NCBI GenBank assembly: GCA_943737045.1
Contig: CALSFV010000257.1
Coordinates: 186,001 to 250,000 of the forward strand
Length of the DNA: 64,000 bases
Reading direction: 5' to 3'
Source: Parapristionchus giblindavisi
Lineage: Eukaryota > Nematoda > Chromadorea > Rhabditida > Diplogasteridae
How positions within the stretch are numbered: the first letter of the stretch is position 1; each line of letters starts with the position of its first letter. Positions 44,391 to 55,271 of the stretch are shown here, piece after piece. The notes below the pieces were generated by a model. The model was not told the DNA's origin. It did no database searches and saw only the letters and a program-made list of their open reading frames with translations. The position numbers were made by a program, and so were the translations under genes.

Positions 44391-44404
44391 ATTTTTTTAT
44401 TTAG
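44391..44404 (+). promoter_or_regulatory. Candidate spliced-leader acceptor upstream of G11
   Basis: TATTTTTTTATTTAG before GTCGAGGCAGGACATG; same arrangement as before G8 and G15. Confidence 0.4.
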
Positions 44405-44417
44405 GTCGAGGCAGGAC

Positions 44418-44763
44418 ATGTCTTCGGGTGCTGCAGACGTCTACTCTTGTATTTTCAATCAGGTCAGGCGTTATTTCATTTCATTACAACAACTTTATTG
44501 TCTTCGCAAAACTTTTGTAGAGTGGGTGGATGATATAATGAATTCTCTTTTTGGTTGATCTGATTTGATTTCTCATGATTCACTCTTTGATAATATTGAA
44601 TTACAATACGTCTTTGTTTTGGGGCATATGATACGTTTTTTTAAAAATATTATCGATCGTCCTTATTTTCCAGTTGGAACAGTTGAAACTCGCATTGGAA
44701 GAGAAAGTGGTTAGTAAGGATTCAGACAATGATAAGGATAACAGTATGGACAAAGATGCTCAG
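44418..44763 (+). pseudogene. G11: 5' fragment of an MSSG-type gene
   Basis: Only two exons survive: 44418-44462 (MSSGAADVYSCIFNQ) and 44674-44763 (LEQLKLALEEKV...MDKDAQ), both with good splice sites and close to G8 and G15. The next intron runs into the shared intronic block, then switches abruptly near 45510 to sequence homologous to 40785 onwards. The IEQLKLALERKT, coil and MATH exons are missing. It could yield a short coiled peptide or a fusion to the exon-like stretch near 45790, but no MATH domain. Confidence 0.75.
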
Positions 44764-44795
44764 GTAGTCTTAATTGAATTACAGTTTCTATTTTA

Positions 44796-45185
44796 CAAGG
44801 GATGGACCTGAAGTGGTGGTGATACGACACGTGTGAGAAATGAGAATGGAAACGAGAATGTAAATATTTCTCAGATCATTCCTCACATTATGCACTCTCT
44901 CATTCGGTCGTTTCTTATCTCATTTCTCACATCTATCTTTCTTACATAATTCATCTCTCAATTGGAATTTCCATTCTCATTTCTCCCACGTGTCGTATCA
45001 CCGAAGTGGTCATGGTGTCTTGAGATGATAATATCTTGACTAGATTCACTTTTCTATGTTGATGGGGACTCCCTTTTCAAAATTTGCCAACCCTCCTGAG
45101 TTTATATGTCGAGAGATGAGTTCATGAAAAAATGAGCATGTTTTATCATCTCAGGACGGCATGACCACTTGAGGCCAATCCCTTG
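44796..45185. mobile_element. CAAGGGATGG MITE in G11 intron
   Basis: Orthologous to the G8 and G15 copies: CAAGGGATGGACCTGAAGTG at the left, GGCCAATCCCTTG at the right, left flank TTA. It contains the younger insertion 44818-45002. Confidence 0.65.
44818..45002. mobile_element. 185-bp MITE with 8-bp duplication
   Basis: GAAGTGGT at 44810-44817 and 45003-45010 flanks GGTGATACGACACGTG / CACGTGTCGTATCACC. G15 has the uninterrupted site (CTGAAGTGGTCATGG). The arms continue as GAGAAATGAGAATGGAAA and its mirror. Confidence 0.88.
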
Positions 45186-45514
45186 TCCTAATGTGTTTTT
45201 GCCGTTTTCCAAGTGGCCTATTTAGTTGAATCTTTATGAAAAATTATGGTTTCTCCGTGAAGAGTTAAATAAGCTCATGGTTATAACAATGATGATCGAT
45301 ATTTGTCCTACTGTTCCCCCTCTATTGCTCTGATATCTTTCTACCAGTTCACTCAAAAAGTATTTGTCTTTAGTTTCTTTTTTCTCTTTACCAATGTCTG
45401 TATGATAAGTAAAGTATATGCATCAGTATAATCATGACAGAAACCCTTTTATGCGAAAAACCTGTTTAACTATTAGTCAACGTTTGGACGATGTGCAGCG
45501 TGCACCAGGGCTTT

Positions 45515-46975
45515 TCACGATTTGCCTGTTCTCGTCGTCGCAATTTCGCATTCTTTCCATACGAATTCAGCTCTTTTTGTTCGATTGATGTACTCTTCCC
45601 ATGCAATAATCATGGTAAACTACATAAGTAGTAAACAATATGCTTGATTGATTGCCTAGAGTTAGACTAGAAGCGTTGATGAAAAGTACTCGTACTTATT
45701 GTCCGATCAATAATGTTCCATAAGATATATGATTCAACTGAAAAGTTGATTTGGATTCTTATTTCAATCAATTATTGTAATTACAGGCATAGTATCGCAT
45801 GGATCAAGATTGGACAAGAAATCAATGATATTCCCAATGAATATCGAAGAATCGATTGCATAAAGTAAGTTTTCATAGGTAATCTAGATAGGATTAATTG
45901 TTTTGTGTATAACAATGCAAAATTATTGATTGTGAATCACATTTTTAACATTGATGATTTTCGACACCATTTTAGACTAGATTTTCATGCATTTATAAAG
46001 AAAAGTTCATTGCTGGTTATAAACATCATAAGTTTACTTCTACTTGTGTCTTCTGATTTATTGTAAGCTACTGTTTCCCATCTGCTATACTACAGTCCCG
46101 CACGATCGCCCTCCCTAAAGGCGGGCCGCCGCGACATGATTCATGTCGCATCCTTCTAAAAGACTTTTAAAACATTTCATTAGCTGTGATCATTCCATCA
46201 TCAGATAAGATTAAGATGACCGTTGAAACGAATAAAATTGGTTAACTCTGGACAGAGTTATTGAAGGATTATGGCTGATTTTGCTACCGTAATCCCTGCA
46301 AATTTGAATTTCCCGCACTTTTCATTGACCCTGCGAAATCGATTTTCTCACGAACAAGTTTTTGGACGCTTTCTGCGGATTTTCTTTTGTATTTTGCGAA
46401 ATAATTACAATACTTCCAAATTCAATACTTCCAATACTAGAAAAAACCGTTCTAAAACACATTTGCTAGAAAATCGTTTTCGCAAGGTCAGCACCCCGTA
46501 AGGCATGATCCTTCAATAACTCTGTCCAGAGTTAACCTATTTTATTCGTTTCAACGGTGATCTTAATCTTATCTGATGATGTAATGACCACAGCTAACGA
46601 AATATTTTAAAAGTATTTTAGAAGGATGCGACATGAGGCGACATGAATCATGTCGCGGCGGCCCGCCTTTAGGGAGGGCGATCGTGCGGGACTGTATGTC
46701 CATTAAGCATCTTGTTAATGTTGTTGATCATGGATAAAATCATTATTTGTTATAACTGTCGTTGTTGTCCATATCTACATTGGTTTTTGTCCAATATGAT
46801 ATCGCATGAATTACATGGAATCTGACTAAAACATCAATTGGTGGTTAATGTAGAAATGATTAAGATTACATTCGATTCTTCCACTGAAAGATGAGTAACG
46901 CTAGGAGAACTACAAAAAGGAAGGTTTGCATAGCATTTTGATAGTTGTTATTCTTTAATCAATCCATATGTGGGC
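45515..46975 (+). repeat. Duplicated block, copy 2 (partner 40790-42060)
   Basis: Carries the KIGQEINDIPNEYRR exon-like stretch (about 45787-45867), the 46093-46694 insertion and the first exon of G12. The left junction with G11-type intron near 45510 is a recombination breakpoint. Confidence 0.75.
46093..46694. mobile_element. 602-bp TA-flanked palindromic element
   Basis: TA at 46091-46092 and 46695-46696 flanks CAGTCCCGCACGATCGCCCT / AGGGCGATCGTGCGGGACTG. The paralogous site near 41798 reads CTATGTC without it, which confirms TA duplication on insertion. It is non-coding, with Tc/mariner-like ends. Confidence 0.88.
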
Positions 46976-49900
46976 GGTATTGCCGCTAGCGGCAAGACCC
47001 ACCCGATTTTCCCAAAAATCACTCAAAAATAATCCGTCTCTCAAAAATATCAAAAGAAATCTGGCCAAAATATTGCCTTTTTACAAAAAATCATGAATAA
47101 ATTGCTCCGATTATACGCTGAATTAATTGGCCGGGCACTTTCATTTTTTGAGGGAGCAAAACAGTTTTCATGGGAACCCAGGTGGTCGTTTTGCCGTTAG
47201 AAATCCTCGATTAATTCCGATTCAACCTAGTAATGAATTTAGAAAATTGAATAAGACTTCACCATTTTGATTCACAGAGGAATATTTAATTGTTCCAGCA
47301 TTCTTCCGAGTCCAATCAAGATATGAATGAACTATCGATTGATGAACTCGATAATTCTGTACGTTTGCGTTCTTATGTTTAAAAATCAATTACTTTATTC
47401 AGGTCGGAAGTCTTCGTCGACAATTAACGGCTAAGAATGTTCGTTGTTCTCATCAATCGATTGATTATATCCTTATGACTCCGTACTCTACAGCTACAGT
47501 AATACTTTCGTTTTAGGAAGAACTGAAGAAAAAGTTGTATGTGGCCATATCTCATATGGATAACTCTGTGAGTTATTGATCTGTCGTTTATCATAAAATG
47601 GTAACGCCAGCATTCAACATGTTCTTTCAGATTATCGATCTTCAGAATGAAATCGATTCTGGAAACGAAGTCAGTAATTTTTTTGCTCAACTTGTTTGTC
47701 ATTGAATATATTCAGAATGATAAAATTATCGTGGGGCATGAAAGATTTGTACCGAGTGGAGACGTAGAGGTATCCGTGAATTCTCTGTAGTAGTTACCTA
47801 ATTTCGTTCAGATTGTAGAACTGAAACGTATATTGGCTTCTAAAGAGGTAATTTGCATATTATCGATTTGGGAAATACCGATTATTATAGGAAGAAGTCA
47901 AGGCAAAAATTTGTATGATCATCTCCGAAAGAGATAATACGGTAAGTTCCTCCTTATGGTTTAAGTACGGTATTAGTCGTTAATTTATTGATTTTATTTT
48001 ATTCAGATCGATGCTATCGATCGACAAATCGGTGGTGCAGAAGAGGTAAATACTGTGGAATTCATGCCTCGTTTTCCATATATCAAATTATTCCAATATA
48101 TTCAGGGTGACTATCATGAAACTTATAAGAAAAATAAAGTAGACAAGAATACTCAGGTATTTAAAAAAATTATTTTTTCTTAGAATCAATTTCTCTCGAG
48201 TTAATATCATATTAAAGTAATTTACAAAATCTTCTATTACTGTACCTTTTATAGATCGAAGAGTTGAAGATTGCTTTGGAGCAGTCAAAGGTTAGTAGAT
48301 GGACTAGCCGTGAGAAGGCAATATCATTTCTCGTGATAGTTATGTGGTGTTAAAATCTTTGAAGAGTACATGGAAAAGTGAAAAATCTTTGAAGATTAGA
48401 TGGAAAAGTGAAAAGTAGTGTTACTTTTGTGATTATAAAAGTAGTTGGAATAGTAATCCAACACTCGCATAAACGGTTTTTGTTGTAAGAGTTTGTTAAT
48501 TACGAAGATATGCTGCTTTTCTAACTTCTTTTAGAATCGTAAAATTAACACTACTTTTCACTTTTCCAAAATATTAACACCCCATTATTAAAAGGATTGT
48601 TCCGAAAATGAGCTCTTGTTTTTTAGTCGGAAACAAGAGAGCTCCTGCTGACGGAAAAATCTCTTCGAGCAGTTATTGCTATGCACAGAAAGAATTTGGA
48701 AGTTGAAAAGGAGAAGAATAAGAAGCTTACAGAGGCTAACTCACAACTCCAGTTCACCGTAATTACATCATTTTTTAAAACTTTTATTCTGAGAGTTTTT
48801 TTTTAATCAGTTGACATTAAAATTATTAATTACGACATCGGTTTGCAAGATAATCTACAGTGCTGGTCAAAAATTCTATGATAGTTCATATTCTACAGGA
48901 TATTTAGTACGCGGATCAATGAAACTCGATATTGATCCTACATCACATATTTGCACTGTTCTGTGGTACTACGTTTTTCGTGTTCAGTGGAACACTCTGA
49001 GTATCCTATCGCTTGAATACATCTTGCGAAATGGATTTCTATTTCATATTGAAAAAAAACCCAAAGTCCTGTTTGACTCCCTCATTGTCAGCACTGCGTA
49101 CTACGCATGCACAAAACAATTAAGAAGCGTTTTGCAAACAACGAAGAAAATAAACAAAAAAATCAAAGTAATCAAAATTTGCAAGAAATCGATAAAAAAG
49201 TTCATAAAATCTCAATTTCTTTTTTTATCAAGAGCTTGGCTTATCACGGATCTCCTGTAAAAACGTAGGAAAATGAGACCTTTTCCCGACAGTTTTAAAT
49301 TTCTCACCGATTTGGATGAAATTTATATGATTGACCATAATAACGTAAAGGAGAAGGCCTAGGCACTTGGTTTCGCCAAATTTGCATTTTTATCGATTTT
49401 TTTATCTCCCACTTCGGGAAGGATGTCCACTCTCTCCTGTGCAAAAAACACATTGGAGAAAGCGAATAGCAATGTTTCGCTGTGAATCGATTACATTGCC
49501 CACACAATTTGTAGTGCAAAAACGGATTTTCTTGAATATCTTTAAAACGGTCAAATTTCTTGACTTGTACCGCTAAGTCATTTTTGTAGAGCTCTTCGAG
49601 AGCTTTCCATTAGTATACATTTATTACGAAGTCGCATGAAAATAAACAGAGTTGACATACGAAATGTATTTTGAGTGAAAATAACGCAAAGTCCGGGTCC
49701 CCTCTAAGAAACGGTATTGGGTGCCGCGAATTATGACCGAAGAAGTATGCACGTACCTCAATTCGAGGATGGAGAATCAGAATCGCAAATAAAAATCGTA
49801 TCCTTTGTGGAAAAGTTTTGAGAACATTAGCATTTTGTAGTCAAAAAATCGGTTTTTCGAAGAAAACAGATAAAAGATGGAATTTTTGCGCATATCCTTT

Positions 49901-51494
49901 GTTGAGTTTCTTCTAGATTAGTTCATTTCAAGTCGATTGAAAAAAAAATTTCTTGCTGTAGGTCAAAAATTGAGTGAGATATGACTCCCCGAAGTGGGAG
50001 ATCAAAAAATCGATAAAAATGCTAATTTGGCGAAACCAAGTGCCTAGGCCTTCTCCTTTACGTCATTATGGTCAATCATATAAATTTCATCCAAATCGGT
50101 GAGAAATTTTTTTAAAACTGTCGGCTGGCTTCTTTCATTCTTACAGGAGATCCGTGTTATACACTCAGGTGTTTGAATCCTTGCATGATCCAAGTAAAAT
50201 TCATGCAATTAATGGCATGATCATGCATGGAATATACTCGAATCATGCATGGATTATCCGTGATCATGCATGGATTCTGTCATTCCTTGCATGATCACGG
50301 AAAATTCGTGCATGATCACGGAAGATCCATGCATGATCACTAACGATGGATACTCCATGCATGATCATGCATGGAATGTCGAATCATGCATGATTATACT
50401 TGTATTCGTGATCATGCAAGAATTTCAACACCAGAGTAGGTTGCTTTTTTACCACACAATCGTGCAATTATATCATGTAAGATCAATACCGAGAATCCTT
50501 GATCCACGTTGAAACTATCCACGGGAATAATGTCATAGCATTTTGGATAATACAGTATTCTAAAATAGCATATATTTTTCATTTTAGCAGACTAACGAAG
50601 GGACATTGCGAATGAGTCTTACCAATATTTCGACGTTAATTGAGAATAAAGAAGTTATGTCTAAGCCCACGATGATCGCTGGAATGAGCTGGTTTAAATT
50701 TATAATATATCGATTAGTTGGCTTTTGAAATGTTCTCCATCTGAACTTTTGAGCCTGAAGGCACCTCAGAAAATATTTTTTGTTCCAGGAAAATTACAGT
50801 AGAGAAAAAGAAGAAGAAATTAATTGATTATCTATCTGTTTATCTCTGCCGCAATAACTTTGACGCTGGGTAAGTCAGTTAATATTTTTGTTTTCCTGTT
50901 CATTCAATCGTTTTAATTATTTTACAGTGTCTGGCCATGTACTGTAACGTCCAAGATTCGGATCATCGCTCTCAATAAAAAATCAAAGAACTTGGAGTGT
51001 GATCTTAATCACACTTTCACAGAAAGTTCAAAGAGTATTGGATATCCTGAATGTATTACTTGGAAGGTATATTTCATTTATATTTAAATTAAAATAGAAC
51101 TAGATCTTAATAAACGCGCTATCGATTTCTGATTAAATTATAAACATTTTTTAAACAACTGCCTCAGTAAAAAATCGATAGAGCAATCATAAATATACTC
51201 CGGTTTTGCAGGGTAATATTTCAGTAAGTACTTTTTATTTCCTTTTTAGATACTATTTCGGTTCATGGGTATATAGTGAAAAGTAAATGAAAAGTAGGTT
51301 ACTTATCGCGCGCTACTTATTGTAATATTACCCTGCAAAACCGTGGTATTTGGATATTAGTAAATGAGAAGTATTTATTATACTCAACGAAGGAATTCTC
51401 TCAGGATCTTCTCGATTCATCGAAAGGATATGTTGAAGATGATACGATTGTTATTGAGATTGCTATAAGAGTATACCCGAAACATTCCAATTAG
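46891..51494 (+). CDS. G12: intact coiled-coil MATH protein with a swapped first exon
   Basis: Exons: 46891-46923 (MSNARRTTKRK), 47299-47358, 47403-47438, 47517-47567, 47631-47669, 47716-47769, 47812-47847, 47891-47941, 48007-48045, 48106-48156, 48255-48290, 48627-48758, 50588-50691, 50789-50869, 50928-51066, 51405-51494; 343 aa. From exon 2 on it is the sister of G4 (coil 32-206, MATH 207-343, same YPKHSN end), but exon 1 and the upstream region are those of G10. Intron 1 changes from G10-like to G3/G4-like sequence around 46975-47040, where the palindrome TTGCCGCTAGCGGCAA lies. The intron before MATH (1.8 kb) contains a conserved ORF-bearing block, a TTAT palindrome and a TGCATG-rich element. 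Frame fully open. Confidence 0.92.
48345..48586. mobile_element. Palindromic MITE in G12 intron
   Basis: Orthologue of 12331-12533, enlarged by a tandem repeat of about 37 bp (ATCTTTGAAGA-TA-ATGGAAAAGTGAAAA) at its left end. Confidence 0.6.
48808..49240 (+). repeat. Intronic block with 149-codon open frame (sister of 12755-13135)
   Basis: An ATG at 48811 opens 149 codons, including KIIYSAGQKFYDSSYSTGYL and a Lys-rich tail, and ends in the TTAT palindrome. The G4 copy is broken. No domain recognised. More likely an old mobile-element remnant than a nested gene. Confidence 0.4.
49245..50156. mobile_element. 912-bp palindrome, CACGG/TTAT family
   Basis: TTAT at 49241-49244 and 50157-50160 flanks CACGGATCTCCTGTAA / TTACAGGAGATCCGTG. 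Arms share GGAGAAGGCCTAGGCACTTG and its mirror. The centre (about 49410-49990) is unique, non-coding, and includes ATTGGGTGCCGCGAATTATG. Ends and target match the larger palindrome in G7. Confidence 0.85.
50163..50435. mobile_element. MITE made of TGCATG/GATCATGC repeats
   Basis: Inverted ends ACTCAGGTGTTTGAAT / ATTTCAACACCAGAGT enclose about ten TGCATG hexamers within 260 bp, most in the form CATGCATGATC or GATCATGCATGG. It lies in the G12 intron directly after the TTAT palindrome and is absent from G4. Confidence 0.75.
51198..51346. mobile_element. TA-flanked MITE in last intron of G12
   Basis: CTCCGGTTTTGCAGGGTAAT / ATTACCCTGCAAAACCGTGG; orthologue of 15405-15554. Confidence 0.65.
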
Positions 51495-52051
51495 AGCCAT
51501 ATTTCTTTTCTACTCGTACACTACAGCATCTGTGATTTTTGATCAATATTTTGATAGTAAATATTATTCAGAATTGTTCACCTCTACCGTTTTAAGATCA
51601 TAGAAATAAGATCGATTAGTAGTCGTCCATATAACTTAAGTTAAATTAGACTTACATTCAAGTTATTATCGTTATCCTTTGATACAATAATATCTTTAAT
51701 TTATACTTTGTTCATGTTAAATTGACATCACTGTTATATTATGTGCCTTTTCATATTCTTTTCTTGTTGAGTAGATATTTGACTTAAACGCTGACTTAGT
51801 CGACTAATTGATTATTGATTTTCTTCATCCTTTTTTTAAAATTCCGTATATTCAGGATTTGTAATCAATAAAATTATTTGTTTGTCGATTCGTGTTGTTA
51901 TTATCAAGGTCGAAAAGCCTGTGTGGAGTATCTGCAGTTTGTTAATTTTTGCTTTTACGATTTTCAAAGAATGAATGCATTATTTATGTGCTATGTAATT
52001 TAATGTTTCAATCTCTATTCATAATTGGTTGACTTTTGAGATCTTCCATCC
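51495..52051 (+). other. Intergenic region G12 to G13
   Basis: Matches the G4-G5 gap, with AATAAA at 51867-51872. No gene seen. Confidence 0.45.
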
Positions 52052-53353
52052 ATGAGCGGAACGGAGAATACATCTTTCAATCAACTAAACAATGTATGTC
52101 ATAAGGCTTGATCTGACTGTGAATATTGATTTATTTCAGGATACCTCTGAATCTACCGTAGTTTATCAAGGCTTGGCTTCATCATCGATTGATGAATCCG
52201 ATAATACGGTGCGTGTGTGTCCTATAAACTTTTAAAAAATATTTATTTACTGTTTTCAGAGTGGATCTCTCCGCCGGAAGTTGACTGCCAGGAATGTTGG
52301 TGATTCTAATCAATCGGTTGATATCTTGAGATACTGTATTCTACAGTAATACTTTCGTTATAGGACGAGCTGAAGAGAAAGTTGCGTATGGCTATCTCCA
52401 AGAAAGATAAAATGGTATGTTATTGATTGGTATTATGACATGTCAATTCAATTCATTATTTAGATCACTGACCTTCAACAGCAAATGGAATGTGTAAAAG
52501 ATGTCAGTTGTTTTTTTTACCCACTCTTGGTCCCTCTGGATGACAGAAAATCAATATATTGTCATAATTAGTCATTATATAAATAATTATTCATATGTAT
52601 CGTTTAGAATGATAAAATATCTATCAATGTAACTGCAGAGAAGAAACAGTTTTATCCGAGTGGAGATGTGGAGGTTTGTTTGTACGATCCTTAAAAGTCA
52701 TTTAAAAAATTTAATTTAGTTAGATGAGCTCAGACGTGAATTGGATTCTAAAGAGGTATTTCATTATAGTCAATCGATTTGGGAATTATTGATTGTGGTT
52801 AGGAACAAGCGAAAGCTATGCTTCGAACGATTATCCATGAAAGAGATAGAATGGTAAGCTTTTGACAAAATTTTAGTCTAAGGACGGTATTGTGGTGAAT
52901 TATTTTTATACTTCATCTTGTTCAGATCAATGATATCGAACAACACATTGATGATTCGGATAAGGTTTGTTTCACTTGTAAAATTTGAAATTAAACAATA
53001 ATATATCAGTTGGAGTAGATTTTATTTTCGATTTTCCTTAGGATGCACCGTTAGGAGCTCTACTATTTTCTTGTCAATGATTTGAATTTTCGATATCTAT
53101 CGATATTTGAACGAATTATTTATGAAATTATTTCAGGATGGATATTATGACACTGAGAAGGAAAATAAAGTAGACATGAAGTCTCAGGTATTTAGAAATA
53201 TGTATAATCTTTCATTATGAGTTAATATCGAATAGTAGTTTTCATAAAGCTTTCAATGACTGTACTTTTACTAGATAGAAGAGCTGAAACTCGCTTTGGA
53301 GCACACAAAGGTTGGTATTGGGTATCAGTGGTGATCAGTAGGGGCTATTCGGA

Positions 53354-53364
53354 GGGGGGGGGGG
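53354..53364 (+). repeat. Poly-G tract
   Basis: Eleven G in a G13 intron, the counterpart of the 14-G tract in G5. Confidence 0.85.
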
Positions 53365-54479
53365 TTGATTAACAATTGGACTACGGTAAGAAGTTACCGT
53401 AACCAACCCAATAACGGTGGACTGCTTTTACAGTATTTTTATGACCCATCAGTGTTTTCCACTCGTTTTCCACATGACCCAACACTCCAAAATTTAAGTT
53501 GACGGATACGTATCCGTTTCGCAAATGTATCACCGCATAAAAAATGTAGATAGCGCATGTACCAGTAATGATTTCCACCTGAAAAGCTTAAAAAATTGTG
53601 AACTAATATTCCGAGTGAGTACTTTAAAGAAGTCAGAATTTCCAGAATTTGCTAATGAATTTGCTAATAAAAATACCGGGGAGTGCTATTGACAATCACT
53701 GATACACATTTAATCTTCTGTTGTTGCAATCGTGATTTTGTTTTTTTAGGCGGAATCAAACGAACTTCGACTTACCGAAAAATCTCTTCGTGTGGTTATT
53801 TCTATGCACAAAAAGGATTTCAAAGTTGAAAAAGAGAAGAATGAGGAGCTTACAGTTGCAATATCAAAACTCCAATCAACTGCAGTTAGTGATTAAAAAT
53901 ACTTTTTAATTTGCAATTTTAATGGCGTTCTGATGGAAAATTCTGAGAGTTTAAAAAAATCAATTGACTAAAAATTATGAATTATGAGACGGTTTGCAAG
54001 GCAGTTCTCGAATAACATGTATTTTCCATTTTAGCAGACTAACGAAGGGACATTGCGAATGTGTGTTAACAATATTTCGACGCTAATTGAGAATAAGGAA
54101 ATTATGTCTAAGCCCATGATGATAGCTGGTATAAGCTGGTGCGAATTTTTATGGATTACTTGGCTTTTGAAATATTCTCCATCTGAACTTTTTTTTGTTT
54201 CAGGCATTTTTCAGTGGTAAAAAAGAAAGATATTGATTATTTGTCTGTTTATCTCTACTGCAATAGCTCTGAAGCAGGGTAGCTAAGTTAATAATTTTAT
54301 TTCCCTGTCAATCGTTTTCATTATTTTACAGTGTCTGGCCATGTTCTGTAACGTCCAAGATTCGGATTGCTGATCTTCTAGGAAAATCGAAGAACTTCGA
54401 GCGTGATCTTAATATCTTAATTACACTTTCACAGAAAGTTCAAAGAGTATTGGATATCCTGGATGTATTACTTGGAAGG

Positions 54480-54480
<1 letters not shown>

Positions 54481-54546
<66 letters not shown>
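54481..54546. repeat. TA microsatellite in the last intron of G13
   Basis: About 31 TA units start three bases after the splice donor (GTATTATATA...). G5 and G12 have an ordinary AT-rich intron here. Confidence 0.95.
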
Positions 54547-54553
<7 letters not shown>

Positions 54554-54738
54554 TAGATTTAGATCTTAACAAACATAATGTACTGATATATTTGTATATT
54601 AGTAAATCAGAAGAATATATTTATTATGCTTAACAAAGGAATTCTCAGGACCTTCTTGATGCATCGAAAGGATACGTTGAAGATGATGTGATTGTTATTG
54701 AGATTGCTATGAGAGTATACCCGAAACCTTACAATTAG

Positions 54739-55267
54739 AATATTATTTCTTTTACAACTGGTACACTACAGCATCTCTTATATTTGATCGATATTTTAAT
54801 AGTTAATATTATTCTAAATTTTCCACTTCAACTGTTTGATCCTAAAACTTTGAGTCTGATTTCGTTTAACTTTTCTGATTTTTAATGCTTTGTCTCGTGA
54901 ACTTGCTACACTTTGATGTACCTCTTGTTTTTTTTTTAAATTGACCGATTAGTCGTCTACATATCTGTAGTTAAGGGACACTTACATTCTAGTTATTATC
55001 GTTATCTTTCGATGCAATAATATCGTTGACTTGTTCATGTTAAATTAATAGTACAGATATACGGAATATGCGCCTTTCCATGTTCTTACCTTGTTGAGTA
55101 GATTGTTGACTGCTTTTGTTACAGTAACTTTAATTTTTCATGCAATTTATTATATTCTGAAATTGTAACAACTTCATTATCATTTGTAGTACTCGGTTCT
55201 TTTCTTGATTGTGTTCGTTTTCCATTCCATTTTCTTTCCGTTTAGATTCATTAGTTCATCCACTTTC
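54739..55267 (+). other. 3' flank of G13
   Basis: Similar to the start of the G5-G6 gap. The matching poly(A) signal is beyond the inserted palindrome, at 56510-56515. No gene seen. Confidence 0.45.
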
Positions 55268-55271
55268 TTAA

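Larger units (their letters stand above)
52052..54738 (+). pseudogene. G13: coiled-coil MATH gene with 8-bp duplication in MATH
   Basis: Exons: 52052-52093 (MSGTENTSFNQLNN), 52140-52208, 52260-52295, 52364-52414, 52464-52502, 52608-52673, 52720-52755, 52803-52853, 52926-52964, 53137-53187, 53275-53310, 53750-53884, 54035-54138, 54204-54278, 54332-54478, 54649-54738. It is the sister of G5. The central MATH exon is 147 nt instead of 139 because ATCTTAAT is tandemly duplicated (54406-54421). The HTF motif and everything after it fall out of frame, and the spliced product would stop early in the last exon. That last exon itself (DLLDASKGYVEDDVIVIE) is unmutated, so the lesion is young. The following intron is almost filled by a TA repeat. 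A 1.2-kb palindrome sits in the probable 3' UTR. Confidence 0.85.
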
